DNA from: Desulfobacteraceae bacterium
Lineage (GTDB): Bacteria > Desulfobacterota > Desulfobacteria > Desulfobacterales > Desulfobacteraceae
NCBI GenBank assembly: GCA_024226935.1
Contig: JAAELK010000152.1
Location: forward strand, 62,001-126,000
Reading direction: 5' to 3'
DNA: 64,000 nt
The notes below the pieces were generated by a model that did no database searches, was not told where the DNA came from, and worked only from the letters and a program-made list of their open reading frames with translations. Of this stretch, positions 17,151 through 26,217 are shown in pieces. The position numbers and the translations under genes were made by a program. Each line of letters starts with the position of its first letter. Positions within the stretch are counted from its first letter, which is position 1.

Positions 17151-19403
17151 CTAACCTGCCTTAAATGATTTAAAACTCACTGCCTCTATATAATTGGAAG
17201 GCAGCACCTTTTTCAAGGTAGTTTCAATCCCCCATATCAGATCAGCCTGGGTCACCTTATTTCTTTTTTCCCATACAAGATTTTCTTGAATAGACTCGTA
17301 TATTAAATCTCTGTAAAAAGAAAGGTTATCATTTATTTCATGATATGCCCTTTGATCAGAATAATCAATAGAGATATCAACGGTAACATAAGCCATATCC
17401 TTGGATAAATCAGAGGCCAGTACAACAAAATTGGTGAGAATAATATTACCGGATTTTTTTAAATCCAACACGGTACTGCTGTTAATATCCACACTGGCCA
17501 CTTCAATCTCTCTACCAGGATCTTCCACGACCACTACGGCTGGATCTTTCACGCCCACTACGGCCGGATCTTCCACGACTATCGGAACGATTTTTTTTCC
17601 AGGAAGCGGGGCAGGGGAAGTTGAAAAGAATAAAAAATACACGGAAGGGACACAAATACCCAATACAAGCATGGCAGAAGCTGTGGCAATCACAAGCTTG
17701 GATTTATACAATTTTTCCCAACGCCGACCTGCCTGCCTGGAACTAACCTCCCTGGAACCATCCTCCTCTGCCCCGACAAGTTCTTCTCCCTCCAACACGA
17801 CCTGATCACCACCATCTCCTGAATATTCTTCCTCGTCACCCTCCAAAATATCTTCATCATCAAAATCATCATCCAGATCGATATCCATATCATCGCCTGT
17901 TAAGTCTCCGAGAAGATCCTCATCTTCCTGATCAACCGCCGTCAACAGAGTATCAATATCATCCTGGGAAATGAGAATATCATCATCGCCATCCAGGAGA
18001 TCCTCACCCTCATCTGAGTCCTGGAGCAATGCATCTATATCCTCCTGGGTTACATCATCACTGTCCAAACTTCCCGTATCAAATTGATCATCATCTAAAT
18101 CGGTATTTAACAAATCTTCAAGCCCATCGGAGGAGTCGGCAAGCCCCAGATCATCATCGCCTTGCTCCTTTGATTCTGGCTCATCCAAAGAAGTGGACTC
18201 AAGATCCTCATCCAGGACCACAGGATCAGGGGTAACATCTTCCGAATCCTTTTTTATCTCAGATTCTTCAGCTTCTGGGTCAGAATCCATTGTTGCCACA
18301 GGTTCTTGGGCTTCTGGGTCAGTATCCATTGTTGTCACAGGTTCTTGGGCTTCTGGATCAGAATCCAAAACCACAGGCTCCGGCACATCTTCGGGCTTGG
18401 GTGCATTTCGGATTAACTCATCAAGGGTTTCCTGGGTAATCAGACACTGGGACACATCCAGGGCTTGCGCATCATCAATCACATAATCATCATCCCCACC
18501 ACCGGACAAATCGGGCTCGCTTCTTTCATCGGCGACAGGTTCTTCTGAAGCAAGTTCCCGGGAGGAGGTTTCATCTGGAGGGTCAACTTCATCTTCCGAA
18601 GAGGAATCATCCCCCGAAGGATTCATCAGCTGATCAATATCACTCTGGGATATCAACTCCATATCCTGATCATCCCCCATTTCCATATCTGCATCACCGG
18701 TGATAAGATTATCTATATCATCCTGGGAAACCTCTCCTGCCTCATCTTCCGCCGGATCATCTGGCCCCATGAGACCATCTATATCGTCCTGGGAAAGCTC
18801 TCCCGCCTCATCTTCCGCCGAATCATCTGGCCCCATGAGACCATCTATATCGTCCTGGGAAAGCTCTCCCGCCTCATCTTCTGCCGGATCATCCGGCCCC
18901 ATGAGACCATCAATATCGTCCTGGGAAAGCTCTCCCGCCTCATCTTCCGCCGGATCATCTGTCCCCATGAGACCATCTATATCGTCCTGGGAAAGCTCTC
19001 CTGCCTCATCTTCCGCCGGATCATCTGTCCCCATGAGACCATCTATATCGTCCTGGGAAAGCTCTCCTGCCTCATCTTCTGCCGGATCATCTGGCCCCAT
19101 GAGACCATCTATATCGTCCTGGGAAAGCTCTCCCGCCTCATCTTCCGCCGGATCATCTGTCCCCATGAGCCCATCAATATCGTCCTGGGAAAGTTCTCCC
19201 GCCTCATCTTCTGCCGGATCATCCGGCCCCATGAGACCATCTATATCGTCCTGGGAAAGTTCTCCCGCCTCATCCAAATCAGAGCTATCATCATTCCCCG
19301 TTTCAAGCTTTCCTTCCGCTTCTTCAATGGAAGATGAATCTAAAAGCTTATCAATATCATCCTGGGATATTAAACTTTCCTCTTCTAAATTTGGATCAGA
19401 CAT
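17151..19403 (-). CDS. FliL-like membrane protein with 14 FliM-type CheY-binding motifs
   Basis: The product has 750 residues. Residues 1-560 are very acidic and carry 14 copies of the LSQDDIDxLL motif found at the N-terminus of FliM, where it binds CheY-P. The copies start at about residues 11, 49, 71, 93, 115, 137, 159, 181, 203, 225, 250, 321, 451 and 477. Those at 49-224 are eight near-identical 22-residue repeats. A basic stretch (RRWEKLYKSK) and one membrane segment (about 570-593) follow. Then comes a Pro/Val-rich linker and a C-terminal FliL-like domain (about 640-750, ILTNFVVLASDLSKDMAYVTVDISI, ending YIEAVSFKSFKAG). FliL domains sit in the periplasm beside the stator. The gene follows fliA by 16 bases. 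The motif and FliL readings are from sequence; binding of CheY-P is inferred. An ordinary FliL is also encoded at 29019-29717. Confidence 0.85.
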   Translation of the reverse strand: MSDPNLEEESLISQDDIDKLLDSSSIEEAEGKLETGNDDSSDLDEAGELSQDDIDGLMGPDDPAEDEAGELSQDDIDGLMGTDDPAEDEAGELSQDDIDGLMGPDDPAEDEAGELSQDDIDGLMGTDDPAEDEAGELSQDDIDGLMGTDDPAEDEAGELSQDDIDGLMGPDDPAEDEAGELSQDDIDGLMGPDDSAEDEAGELSQDDIDGLMGPDDPAEDEAGEVSQDDIDNLITGDADMEMGDDQDMELISQSDIDQLMNPSGDDSSSEDEVDPPDETSSRELASEEPVADERSEPDLSGGGDDDYVIDDAQALDVSQCLITQETLDELIRNAPKPEDVPEPVVLDSDPEAQEPVTTMDTDPEAQEPVATMDSDPEAEESEIKKDSEDVTPDPVVLDEDLESTSLDEPESKEQGDDDLGLADSSDGLEDLLNTDLDDDQFDTGSLDSDDVTQEDIDALLQDSDEGEDLLDGDDDILISQDDIDTLLTAVDQEDEDLLGDLTGDDMDIDLDDDFDDEDILEGDEEEYSGDGGDQVVLEGEELVGAEEDGSREVSSRQAGRRWEKLYKSKLVIATASAMLVLGICVPSVYFLFFSTSPAPLPGKKIVPIVVEDPAVVGVKDPAVVVVEDPGREIEVASVDINSSTVLDLKKSGNIILTNFVVLASDLSKDMAYVTVDISIDYSDQRAYHEINDNLSFYRDLIYESIQENLVWEKRNKVTQADLIWGIETTLKKVLPSNYIEAVSFKSFKAG
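18732..19259 (-). repeat. Eight tandem 66-base repeats coding for the CheY-binding-type motif
   Basis: Eight in-frame 66-base units encode the 22-residue unit ELSQDDIDGLMG(P/T)DDPAEDEAG. The copies differ at only a few bases: the Pro/Thr position, one Pro-to-Ser change, and silent changes. A ninth, degenerate unit follows with EVSQDDIDNLI. The near-identity of the copies suggests recent expansion, and copy number may vary between strains. Confidence 0.95.
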
Positions 19404-19419
19404 GTGTGACCTCTATTAT

Positions 19420-20181
19420 TTAAATTTCATAATCGGTAAGCCTGACTTTCAATTTGATCATAACAGCAGTATGAATCTGACAAATACGAGATTCAGTCAA
19501 AGAAAGCACCTCGCCGATCTCCTTTAAGGTTAACTCATCATAATAATAAAGCGAAACCACCATCTGCTCTTTTTTTGTAAGCGTCTGGATGGTTTTAGCC
19601 AGAACAGCTTTAAGTTCCTCCCTATCAAAATGATCGGCAGGATTGTCTTTGCCCTTTATACCGGATTCAAACCTGGTTTGGGAAAAAGTATCATTTTTTT
19701 TAGATTTAATAAATTCATCAAGGCTCAACACCACAGCCCCATGAATATTTGTGAGCATATCCTGAAAGGTTTCCAGATCTATTCCCAAGGAATCACATAT
19801 TTCCAAATCCGTTGCAGGAGAACCTTTTTCATCTTCGACCTTTTTTGTTGCCTTTGTGATATCCTGGATTTTTTTGCGCATGGATCTCGAATAGGTATCC
19901 ATACTTCGCAACTCATCTAAGATAGCCCCTTTAATTCTGTACTGGGCATAGGTTTTCAAGCTGACATCTTTTGAACTATCAAATTTATCCACCGCATCAA
20001 TAAGCCCCAAAGACCCGGCCGAGATTAATTCATCAAACAAAACACTTGTGGGAAGCCTTCTGGCAAACCTGTAAGCAATATGTTTGACAAGATAAGCGTA
20101 TTCAACAATGCTTTTTTGTCGCCATTCAAGCTGCTTTTTTGTTGCCGGTTTTTTCATATAATTTTGTATATACCCCCTCAC
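19420..20181 (-). CDS. fliA: Flagellar sigma factor sigma-28 (FliA)
   Basis: The product has 253 residues, the usual length. Region 2 (YAYLVKHIAYRFARRLPTSVLFDELISAGSLGLIDAVDKFDSSKDVSLKTYAQYRIKGAILDELRSMD) is diagnostic for FliA/WhiG-type factors. Region 4 lies near the C-terminus (LTKKEQMVVSLYYYDELTLKEIGEVLSLTESRICQIHTAVMIKLK). FliA directs transcription of late flagellar and chemotaxis genes; a fitting promoter lies before flgN. The start overlaps the flhG stop by four bases. No FlgM anti-sigma factor gene is visible in the window. Confidence 0.97.
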   Translation of the reverse strand: MRGYIQNYMKKPATKKQLEWRQKSIVEYAYLVKHIAYRFARRLPTSVLFDELISAGSLGLIDAVDKFDSSKDVSLKTYAQYRIKGAILDELRSMDTYSRSMRKKIQDITKATKKVEDEKGSPATDLEICDSLGIDLETFQDMLTNIHGAVVLSLDEFIKSKKNDTFSQTRFESGIKGKDNPADHFDREELKAVLAKTIQTLTKKEQMVVSLYYYDELTLKEIGEVLSLTESRICQIHTAVMIKLKVRLTDYEI

Positions 20182-21071
20182 ATCGCAACCTGGAACACCC
20201 TGTTCATAAAAAAAGTTAAATTCCCATCCGATCTGTTTTTATCCCCATTTTTAAGGAGATTTGAAGCAATTATTTCCAATGCATTGGCAGCCTTTGAATC
20301 CGGAAATTCATCCAGCAATAACCCTCTTTTTTGCACCGCCCTTTGCAGTTGCCGGTCAAAGGGGATATACCCAGTATATTCAAGCACAACATTTTTTAAA
20401 AATTTATCCAGAGCATTACTTAAAGAAAGATATACCCGTTTGGCTTCTTTTTCAGAATCCACCATATTAACAATCAATTTAAAATACCGGGTACCGTGTT
20501 TTTGTGACATCACCTTCATCAATGCGTAGGCATCGGTAATGGAAGTGGGTTCTGTGGTGGCAACCACGATGCATTCGTCCGCTGCCGCATTAAAATACAA
20601 TACATTGGAAGAGATTCCGGCTCCGGTATCCACAAAAATAATATCTGCCTGATCGACAAGGGTCTCAAATTCACTTAACAGGGTAAGTTTTTCTCCTTCA
20701 TTCAACTGGGTCAAATCGGAGAACCCTGACCCACCAGGGACAATACCGATACCATGATGGGTTTTAACCATAACCTGATCCAACTTTTTTTCTGCAGAGA
20801 CCACGTGACGGATACTAAATTCAGGACGCAGATTAAAAACGATATCAATATTGGCAAGTCCCACATCCGCATCAATGATAACCACCCGCTTTCCCCCCTG
20901 GGTCATAGCTACAGCCAGATTTCCCACAATATTGGTTTTGCCTACCCCTCCTTTGCCGCTGGTGACGGCAAAAACCCTGGGAAATTTTTTTGTGCGGGAT
21001 GCCATACGCCCATGACTTTTTGCCAGGGCATCTGTTTTTGCAATTTGTCGAAGTCCTTTTGCCTGATCCAC
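20178..21071 (-). CDS. flhG: Flagellar number regulator FlhG (FleN), MinD-like ATPase
   Basis: The product has 297 residues. The N-terminus DQAKGLR matches the DQAxxLR motif by which FlhG stimulates the FlhF GTPase. The deviant Walker A motif SGKGGVGKT lies at residues 38-46, followed by VVIIDADVGLANIDIVF and IIFVDTGAGIS. FlhG limits flagellar number and in some bacteria restrains the FlrA/FleQ regulator; a FlrA-like gene lies at 53527. The start codon is GTG at 21071, supported by GGAGAAG upstream. It follows flhF by two bases and overlaps fliA. Confidence 0.96.
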   Translation of the reverse strand: MDQAKGLRQIAKTDALAKSHGRMASRTKKFPRVFAVTSGKGGVGKTNIVGNLAVAMTQGGKRVVIIDADVGLANIDIVFNLRPEFSIRHVVSAEKKLDQVMVKTHHGIGIVPGGSGFSDLTQLNEGEKLTLLSEFETLVDQADIIFVDTGAGISSNVLYFNAAADECIVVATTEPTSITDAYALMKVMSQKHGTRYFKLIVNMVDSEKEAKRVYLSLSNALDKFLKNVVLEYTGYIPFDRQLQRAVQKRGLLLDEFPDSKAANALEIIASNLLKNGDKNRSDGNLTFFMNRVFQVAM

Positions 21072-21073
21072 CC

Positions 21074-22189
21074 TTATACTTCTCCTTTGGGTTCTTTTCC
21101 CAGAATAACTCTCAATAATGCCTGTTTATCCGGGACGATTAAATCTTCAGGAACTTTCTGACCATTTGTTATCAGCGAAACAGGCAGATTCAGATCATTT
21201 ACCTGGTCCAAAATTTTACCACATCTTTTAGTCTCATCTATTTTAGTAAACACATAGGTATCAGGATTAAATACCGAAAAAGCAGATGCGGCCTCCTTCA
21301 TGTTAATAGATTCAGCCGTAACACTCAAGGTTAAATGAACAGAAATCCCAAAGTCACTTTTTATCAATTGGAGAATCTCATCTATTTTCACCTTATCAAA
21401 ATGGCTGTGACCGGCCGTATCAATCAAGACCACATCCATGGATTTCATTCGTTCCAGAGCACATGAAAGATCCTGGGCGCTGAAGGCAGGAACACATAAA
21501 AGTCCCATGATAGCAGCATAGGCCTTAAGCTGTTCGAAGGCACCGATACGATAATTATCTATGGAAATCAAACCAACCTTCATTTTGCGCTTAAGACTTA
21601 AAAGAGCGGCAAGTTTTGCAATGGTGGTTGTCTTACCTACTCCCGTAGGTCCAACAAAGGCTGCCACATGGGGAACCCCGGAATAATTATTCCGATTGAA
21701 AAAATCTTTGACCGACAAACGTTTCAAACAATGGACCATGACATTTTTCTTCAGGCTTTGAATCCGTTCTGCCGGCTCGAGGTTGGAATCCAAAGATTGG
21801 CCTGCTTTTTCGATCAGGGAAATGGCCAGACGTTCACTGACCCCTGCCCTTAAAAATGAAGCCAGTACCCCCACAGATTCAAAATTATTGCATAAAACAT
21901 TCTGAATACCGCTGCCGAACCCTGCAATGGAAATCATGTCACGAATTTCAGAGATATCCCCCTTCAGAGACTCAAACAATTCATCATCTTTTTTAACTGT
22001 ATTTTTTCCATCGGCAGCATCTTTGGCCTTTATACCGGCCTCCACTTCAAACATATCTTTTGCATAGGGGTCCAGGGGTTTTCTTGGAATTTTCCGGGTG
22101 GAAAGAATCATGGCATCCGCCCCCATCTCTTCCTTGATATTTGCGAGGGCTTTCTGGATATTAGCTGCCCGAAAGATCTTTTTATTCAT
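21074..22189 (-). CDS. flhF: Flagellar placement GTPase FlhF
   Basis: The product has 371 residues. It has the SRP-type GTPase NG domain with GPTGVGKTTTIAKL (about residue 180), GLISIDNYRIGAFEQLKAYA, VVLIDTAGH and a TKIDET motif. The N-terminal B domain begins MNKKIFRAANIQKALANIKEEMGADAMILSTRKIP, which is typical. FlhF marks the cell pole and recruits early flagellar parts, working with FlhG. A polar flagellum is therefore likely. The gene overlaps the flhA end by eight bases. Confidence 0.96.
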   Translation of the reverse strand: MNKKIFRAANIQKALANIKEEMGADAMILSTRKIPRKPLDPYAKDMFEVEAGIKAKDAADGKNTVKKDDELFESLKGDISEIRDMISIAGFGSGIQNVLCNNFESVGVLASFLRAGVSERLAISLIEKAGQSLDSNLEPAERIQSLKKNVMVHCLKRLSVKDFFNRNNYSGVPHVAAFVGPTGVGKTTTIAKLAALLSLKRKMKVGLISIDNYRIGAFEQLKAYAAIMGLLCVPAFSAQDLSCALERMKSMDVVLIDTAGHSHFDKVKIDEILQLIKSDFGISVHLTLSVTAESINMKEAASAFSVFNPDTYVFTKIDETKRCGKILDQVNDLNLPVSLITNGQKVPEDLIVPDKQALLRVILGKEPKGEV

Positions 22190-24275
22190 CTTTTAAACTC
22201 ACTTTTCCAATGGCCTGTAGATTTATGTTTTCCACTATTTCAGCATGGGATATCACAAAAACAGTGGGAAGAGAAGGTTCAATCAATTTTCTAAAATGAC
22301 GTCGAAGGGTGGGAGGAGTCATTATCACCGGCTGGGTATTGATGGAAATAAGTTTTTCCACCTCCCTTGAAACAGCATTCACTACCTCTCCTACAAGGGC
22401 AGGATCCAACGCAAGATAAGATCCGTGCTCAGTACGCTTAATATTTTTGGTCAATAATTGCTCAAGATTTCCATCAAGGGTGAGTACCTGCAGTACCTTG
22501 CCTTCCTGGAGATAGGGCGCCAACATCCCCTTGGCAATCCGTTGTCGAACATATTCCGTCAAAAGATCCGGGTCTTTACCCATGGGTGCAAAATCGGCCA
22601 GGGTTTCCACAATGGAAAGAAAATCCCGGATGGATATTCGTTCCCTCAGCATATTCTGAAGCACTTTTTGCACCACTCCTATGCTCAACAGGTTGGGAAT
22701 AAGCTCTTCAACAGCCTTGGGACTGGTTTTGGCAAGATTATCCATCAAATGCTGAACCTCTTGACGACCCAGAAGATCGTAGGAATTTGCCCGGATAATT
22801 TCCGTCAAATGGGTGGCAATCACAGTGGAGTTATCCACCACCGTATAACCTGCAAATTTTGCCTCTTCTTCTTTGTCCATTGGAATCCACAGGGCAGGCA
22901 GGTTAAAGGCAGGTTCTATGGTTTTAATCCCGTCTATTTCCTGGGCGACTCCACCGGGATCCATTGCCATATAATGATTGACCATCAATTCGGTGGTGGC
23001 AGCTTCTACCCCCTTTATCATCAGCCGGTACTGGGCAGGATTCAAGTTCAGGTTATCACGGATATGAATCGGCGGAATGATGATCCCCATTTCCGTGGCA
23101 AACTGCCGCCGGATAGCCCTAATTCGACCCAAAAGCGTGCCATCCTGCTGTTTATCCACCAGGGGAATAAGTCCGTATCCCACTTCCAATTCGATGGTCT
23201 CCAGAGTTAGCAGATGATCCACCTGTTCCGGTTGCCCCGTGGTCGCTTCTTCAGCTGCGGCTTCAGCCTGGGCATCTTCCCCCTCTTTTTCATCTGTCCG
23301 CAAAAAATACCAGGTCAAAGTCCCCATGACAAGCCCCAGGGTCATGAAGGGAAGAGAAGGAAGCCCCGGGACCAATCCCAGGCAAAAGATAATCACGGCA
23401 CCAATAAATACCGGTGTGGAACTGGAAAGCAGATGTTTGACAAAGTCAGCACCCATCTTGGTCTCCGCACCGGATCGTGATACCAGAAGACCTGCGGCGG
23501 CAGATATCAACAGGGCTGGAATCTGGGAAACCAGACCATCCCCAACGGTTAAAAGGGTGTAGGTGGTTAATGCGTCGGCCATTTCCATACCCTGCTGGAG
23601 CACACCGATGACAAAACCGCCCACAATATTGATCATGGTGATCACAATACCTGCAACGGCATCCCCCCTGACAAATTTGGATGCCCCGTCCATGGCCCCA
23701 TGGAATTCCGATTCCCTGGCAATGGCCTTTCGTCTGTCCCCGGCTTCAACCTCATCTATCATACCGGCATTAAGATCTGCATCAATGGCCATCTGTTTTC
23801 CCGGCATGGCATCAAGGGTAAATCGAGCCGCCACCTCGGCGATCCTGCCCGCACCCTTGGTAATGACCATAAAATTAATCAGCACCAGAATAATAAAAAT
23901 AACCAGGCCCACCACATAATTTCCCCCCACCACAAAGCTGCCAAAGGACATGATAACAGCTCCGGCAGCCGAAGGCCCTTCACTGCCATGCAAAAGAATC
24001 AGCCTGGTGGATGCCACATTCAAGGAAAGACGAAACAGGGTCAATACCAACAATAAAGAAGGAAAAATTGCAAATTCCAATGGCTTGGTCGTATACATGG
24101 TAGTAATGAGTACCATGATGGCAAATGAGATATTCAATGCCAGGAAAAAATCTAAAACCATGGGATGGAGGGGTAAAATCATTGCCATAAGAATACCGAT
24201 AAAAGCAACGATCATTAAAATGTCAGATGCTTCGCTTTTCAAGCCGGCAAGAATGCTTGTTCCTTCTGCTGCCAT
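22182..24275 (-). CDS. flhA: Flagellar export gate protein FlhA
   Basis: The product has 697 residues, the normal length. About eight N-terminal membrane segments (residues 20-320) include the FHIPEP-family block with VVGLVIFIILVLINFMVITKGAGRIAEVAARFTLDAMPGKQMAIDADLNAG. A cytoplasmic domain follows (about 360-697, with LIPLVDKQQDGTLLGRIRAIRRQFATEMGIIIPPIHIRDN). FlhA forms the nonameric gate of the type III export apparatus and docks chaperone-substrate complexes such as FlgN-FlgK. It lies 78 bases after flhB. Confidence 0.98.
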   Translation of the reverse strand: MAAEGTSILAGLKSEASDILMIVAFIGILMAMILPLHPMVLDFFLALNISFAIMVLITTMYTTKPLEFAIFPSLLLVLTLFRLSLNVASTRLILLHGSEGPSAAGAVIMSFGSFVVGGNYVVGLVIFIILVLINFMVITKGAGRIAEVAARFTLDAMPGKQMAIDADLNAGMIDEVEAGDRRKAIARESEFHGAMDGASKFVRGDAVAGIVITMINIVGGFVIGVLQQGMEMADALTTYTLLTVGDGLVSQIPALLISAAAGLLVSRSGAETKMGADFVKHLLSSSTPVFIGAVIIFCLGLVPGLPSLPFMTLGLVMGTLTWYFLRTDEKEGEDAQAEAAAEEATTGQPEQVDHLLTLETIELEVGYGLIPLVDKQQDGTLLGRIRAIRRQFATEMGIIIPPIHIRDNLNLNPAQYRLMIKGVEAATTELMVNHYMAMDPGGVAQEIDGIKTIEPAFNLPALWIPMDKEEEAKFAGYTVVDNSTVIATHLTEIIRANSYDLLGRQEVQHLMDNLAKTSPKAVEELIPNLLSIGVVQKVLQNMLRERISIRDFLSIVETLADFAPMGKDPDLLTEYVRQRIAKGMLAPYLQEGKVLQVLTLDGNLEQLLTKNIKRTEHGSYLALDPALVGEVVNAVSREVEKLISINTQPVIMTPPTLRRHFRKLIEPSLPTVFVISHAEIVENINLQAIGKVSLKDE

Positions 24276-24315
24276 TTACACCCCTTCTTCCATCAATTTT
24301 AACGGCAATGGTTTA

Positions 24316-24337
24316 TTTTGACACCAAGATGTCAAAA
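24316..24337. repeat. Short inverted repeat between flhB and flhA
   Basis: TTTTGACA at 24316-24323 and TGTCAAAA at 24330-24337 pair perfectly around a six-base loop (CCAAGA). The repeat lies in the 78-base gap between the flhB stop and the flhA start. It may act as a weak transcript-end or processing signal inside the operon; no further evidence. Confidence 0.45.
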
Positions 24338-24353
24338 ACTTGTCGGTATCCCA

Positions 24354-25424
24354 TCACCTACTGCCTTTGAGTTTATACACATAGGCCAGTAATTCAGCCA
24401 CTGCCTGGTAATATTCAATGGGGACATCCCCCCCGATATCTACATGACTATACAAATTCCGGGCCAATTGTTTATCCTCCACCAGGGGAATCTTATTTTC
24501 CCTTGCAATCCTGCGAATATTTTCGGCCACGGGTCCTGCTCCCTTTGCCAGCACCCGGGGTGCATCCATCGTTGTTCCGTCATATTTCAGGGCAACGGCA
24601 AGCCGGGTCGGATTGGTCACCACCACATCGGCCTTGGGCACATCCGCCATCATACGTTTCCGGGCAGCTTCGTGCTGGAGTTGACGAATTCTTGACTTAA
24701 CCATGGGATCACCCTCTGTCTGTTTCATCTCGTCCTTGACCTCTTTTTTGGTCATTTTCTGATCGTCCAAAAATTTCCACTTCTGATAGGCATAATCCAA
24801 AAGGGCTACAACCATCATAATAAGACATACCTTAATAACGATCCAAAAGGAAATATTTAAGATAAACAATAGAATCTGACCCAGGGAATTATCATACAAC
24901 CGAGTAATATTGGCCAATTCATCTTTGATGGCATAATAGGCCACCATGGAGATCACACCAATTTTGACAATATTTTTCACCATCTCCACCACTGCCCGGG
25001 AGGAAAATTTTTGTTTAAACCCACTGATGGGATTAAGCTTTGAAATTTTTGGTGAGATGGCTTCCCATGAGATTGCAAAACCTACCTGGGCCACATTTGA
25101 AAGAATAGCCACCATGTAAACACCAGCAAAAAGAGGCAGGCAGATCATGAAGATTTTCTGGCCATGGACGATCAAAAGTTCCACCATTTCAGGTTGGGTA
25201 AAGCTGGGAATTTTGTCAAAATTAAAATCAAAGTGAAAGACCTGGAGTATGTTGTTATAAATATGAGCGGCAGAGGCCCACAGGGCAATCACACCACCCA
25301 TGAGAACAAAGACGGAAGGAATTTCGATACTCTTGGCAACCTGACCTTCTTCACGGGCCTTGCCAAGCTTACGCGACGATGCGTCTTCGGTTTTCTCTCC
25401 GCCACTTTCAGGATCTTCAGCCAT
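24354..25424 (-). CDS. flhB: Export gate and substrate-switch protein FlhB, with NPTR in place of NPTH
   Basis: The product has 356 residues. The N-terminus has the FlhB pattern GGEKTEDASSRKLGKAREEGQVAKSIEI. Four membrane segments lie between about 35 and 215, then a cytoplasmic domain. In the usual protein, autocleavage between Asn and Pro of NPTH switches export from hook to filament substrates. Here the motif reads NPTR at residues 271-274 (24603-24614): Asn and Pro remain and His is Arg. The rest of the C-domain is normal (ALKYDGTTMDAPRVLAKGAGPVAENIRRIARENKIPLVEDKQLAR). A separate FlhB-C-domain protein is encoded at 14901-15176. Confidence 0.97.
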   Translation of the reverse strand: MAEDPESGGEKTEDASSRKLGKAREEGQVAKSIEIPSVFVLMGGVIALWASAAHIYNNILQVFHFDFNFDKIPSFTQPEMVELLIVHGQKIFMICLPLFAGVYMVAILSNVAQVGFAISWEAISPKISKLNPISGFKQKFSSRAVVEMVKNIVKIGVISMVAYYAIKDELANITRLYDNSLGQILLFILNISFWIVIKVCLIMMVVALLDYAYQKWKFLDDQKMTKKEVKDEMKQTEGDPMVKSRIRQLQHEAARKRMMADVPKADVVVTNPTRLAVALKYDGTTMDAPRVLAKGAGPVAENIRRIARENKIPLVEDKQLARNLYSHVDIGGDVPIEYYQAVAELLAYVYKLKGSR

Positions 25425-25427
25425 CTA

Positions 25428-26216
25428 TCAACCCCCACCGATAAAAAATAACAGGTACATCAATAATTTTTTGAATCCCCCCACATATTCCCTTGTCACA
25501 ATGACAATAATATCAAGGGTGAGCCCGAAAAGAAAAAGACCCACAACAATCTTCAAGGGAAAGGCCACGATCATCACATTCATCTGGGGGGCAAACTTTG
25601 AAACCAGTCCAAACCCCACACTGACAAAAAACAGGGCAGCGATCACAGGAGCACCAATTTTTATGGCTACCAAAAAAAGTCCGCCTGCCAGATCCAGAAT
25701 TTTAACCAGCAGGACTTTTTGCATGATAAAAACCCCCACGGGCACCAAATCAAAACTATCAATCAAGGCACTAATGATAATATGATGACCGTTTAATATC
25801 AGAAAAACCACCACACAGACCCAATATCCCATTTGATCCATGATGGAAACATTGGCACCGCTCTGGGGATCAACCACATTAATCATGGCAAATCCCATTT
25901 GAAAACCGATCACCTGACCTGCCAACTGAACCGATCCAAAAAAAATCCTCAGACAAAGCCCAAGGGTAAGACCGACCATGAATTCCGCCATTATTAAAAG
26001 ACCTGTGGATATCGCATCCAAGGGGAAACGGCTCAGATCCACCGGCACAACAGAATAAAAAAGCAGGGACATCACCATGACAAAACCCATTTTCAGGGTG
26101 GCTGGAAATACATTGGATGAAAAAATGGGAAACATGAAAAGAAAGATACTGATCCTCAACAACACCAGCATATAAGTCCTGAACTGGACAGGATCTATGA
26201 TATTGAGGATTTCCAT
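25428..26216 (-). CDS. fliR: Flagellar export gate protein FliR
   Basis: The product has 262 residues from the ATG at 26216. It is a hydrophobic membrane protein with the family pattern MEILNIIDPVQFRTYMLVLLRISIFLFMFPIFSSNVFPATLKMGFVMVMSLL, and GLTLGLCLRIFFGSVQLAGQVIGFQMGFAMINVVDPQSG. FliR sits at the core of the FliPQR gate. The open frame extends upstream to 26309, but that stretch overlaps fliQ and is not FliR-like. Its ribosome-binding region is an unusual run of ten G just before the start codon. The gene ends three bases before the flhB start. Confidence 0.96.
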   Translation of the reverse strand: MEILNIIDPVQFRTYMLVLLRISIFLFMFPIFSSNVFPATLKMGFVMVMSLLFYSVVPVDLSRFPLDAISTGLLIMAEFMVGLTLGLCLRIFFGSVQLAGQVIGFQMGFAMINVVDPQSGANVSIMDQMGYWVCVVVFLILNGHHIIISALIDSFDLVPVGVFIMQKVLLVKILDLAGGLFLVAIKIGAPVIAALFFVSVGFGLVSKFAPQMNVMIVAFPLKIVVGLFLFGLTLDIIVIVTREYVGGFKKLLMYLLFFIGGG

Positions 26217-26217
26217 A

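Noticed and set aside
18700-19527. Open frame of 275 codons on the plus strand, Ser/Pro-rich with repeats
   Set aside because: It is the antisense shadow of the 66-base repeats in the FliL-like gene. The repeat has no stop in that frame, and there is no ribosome-binding site or protein family match.
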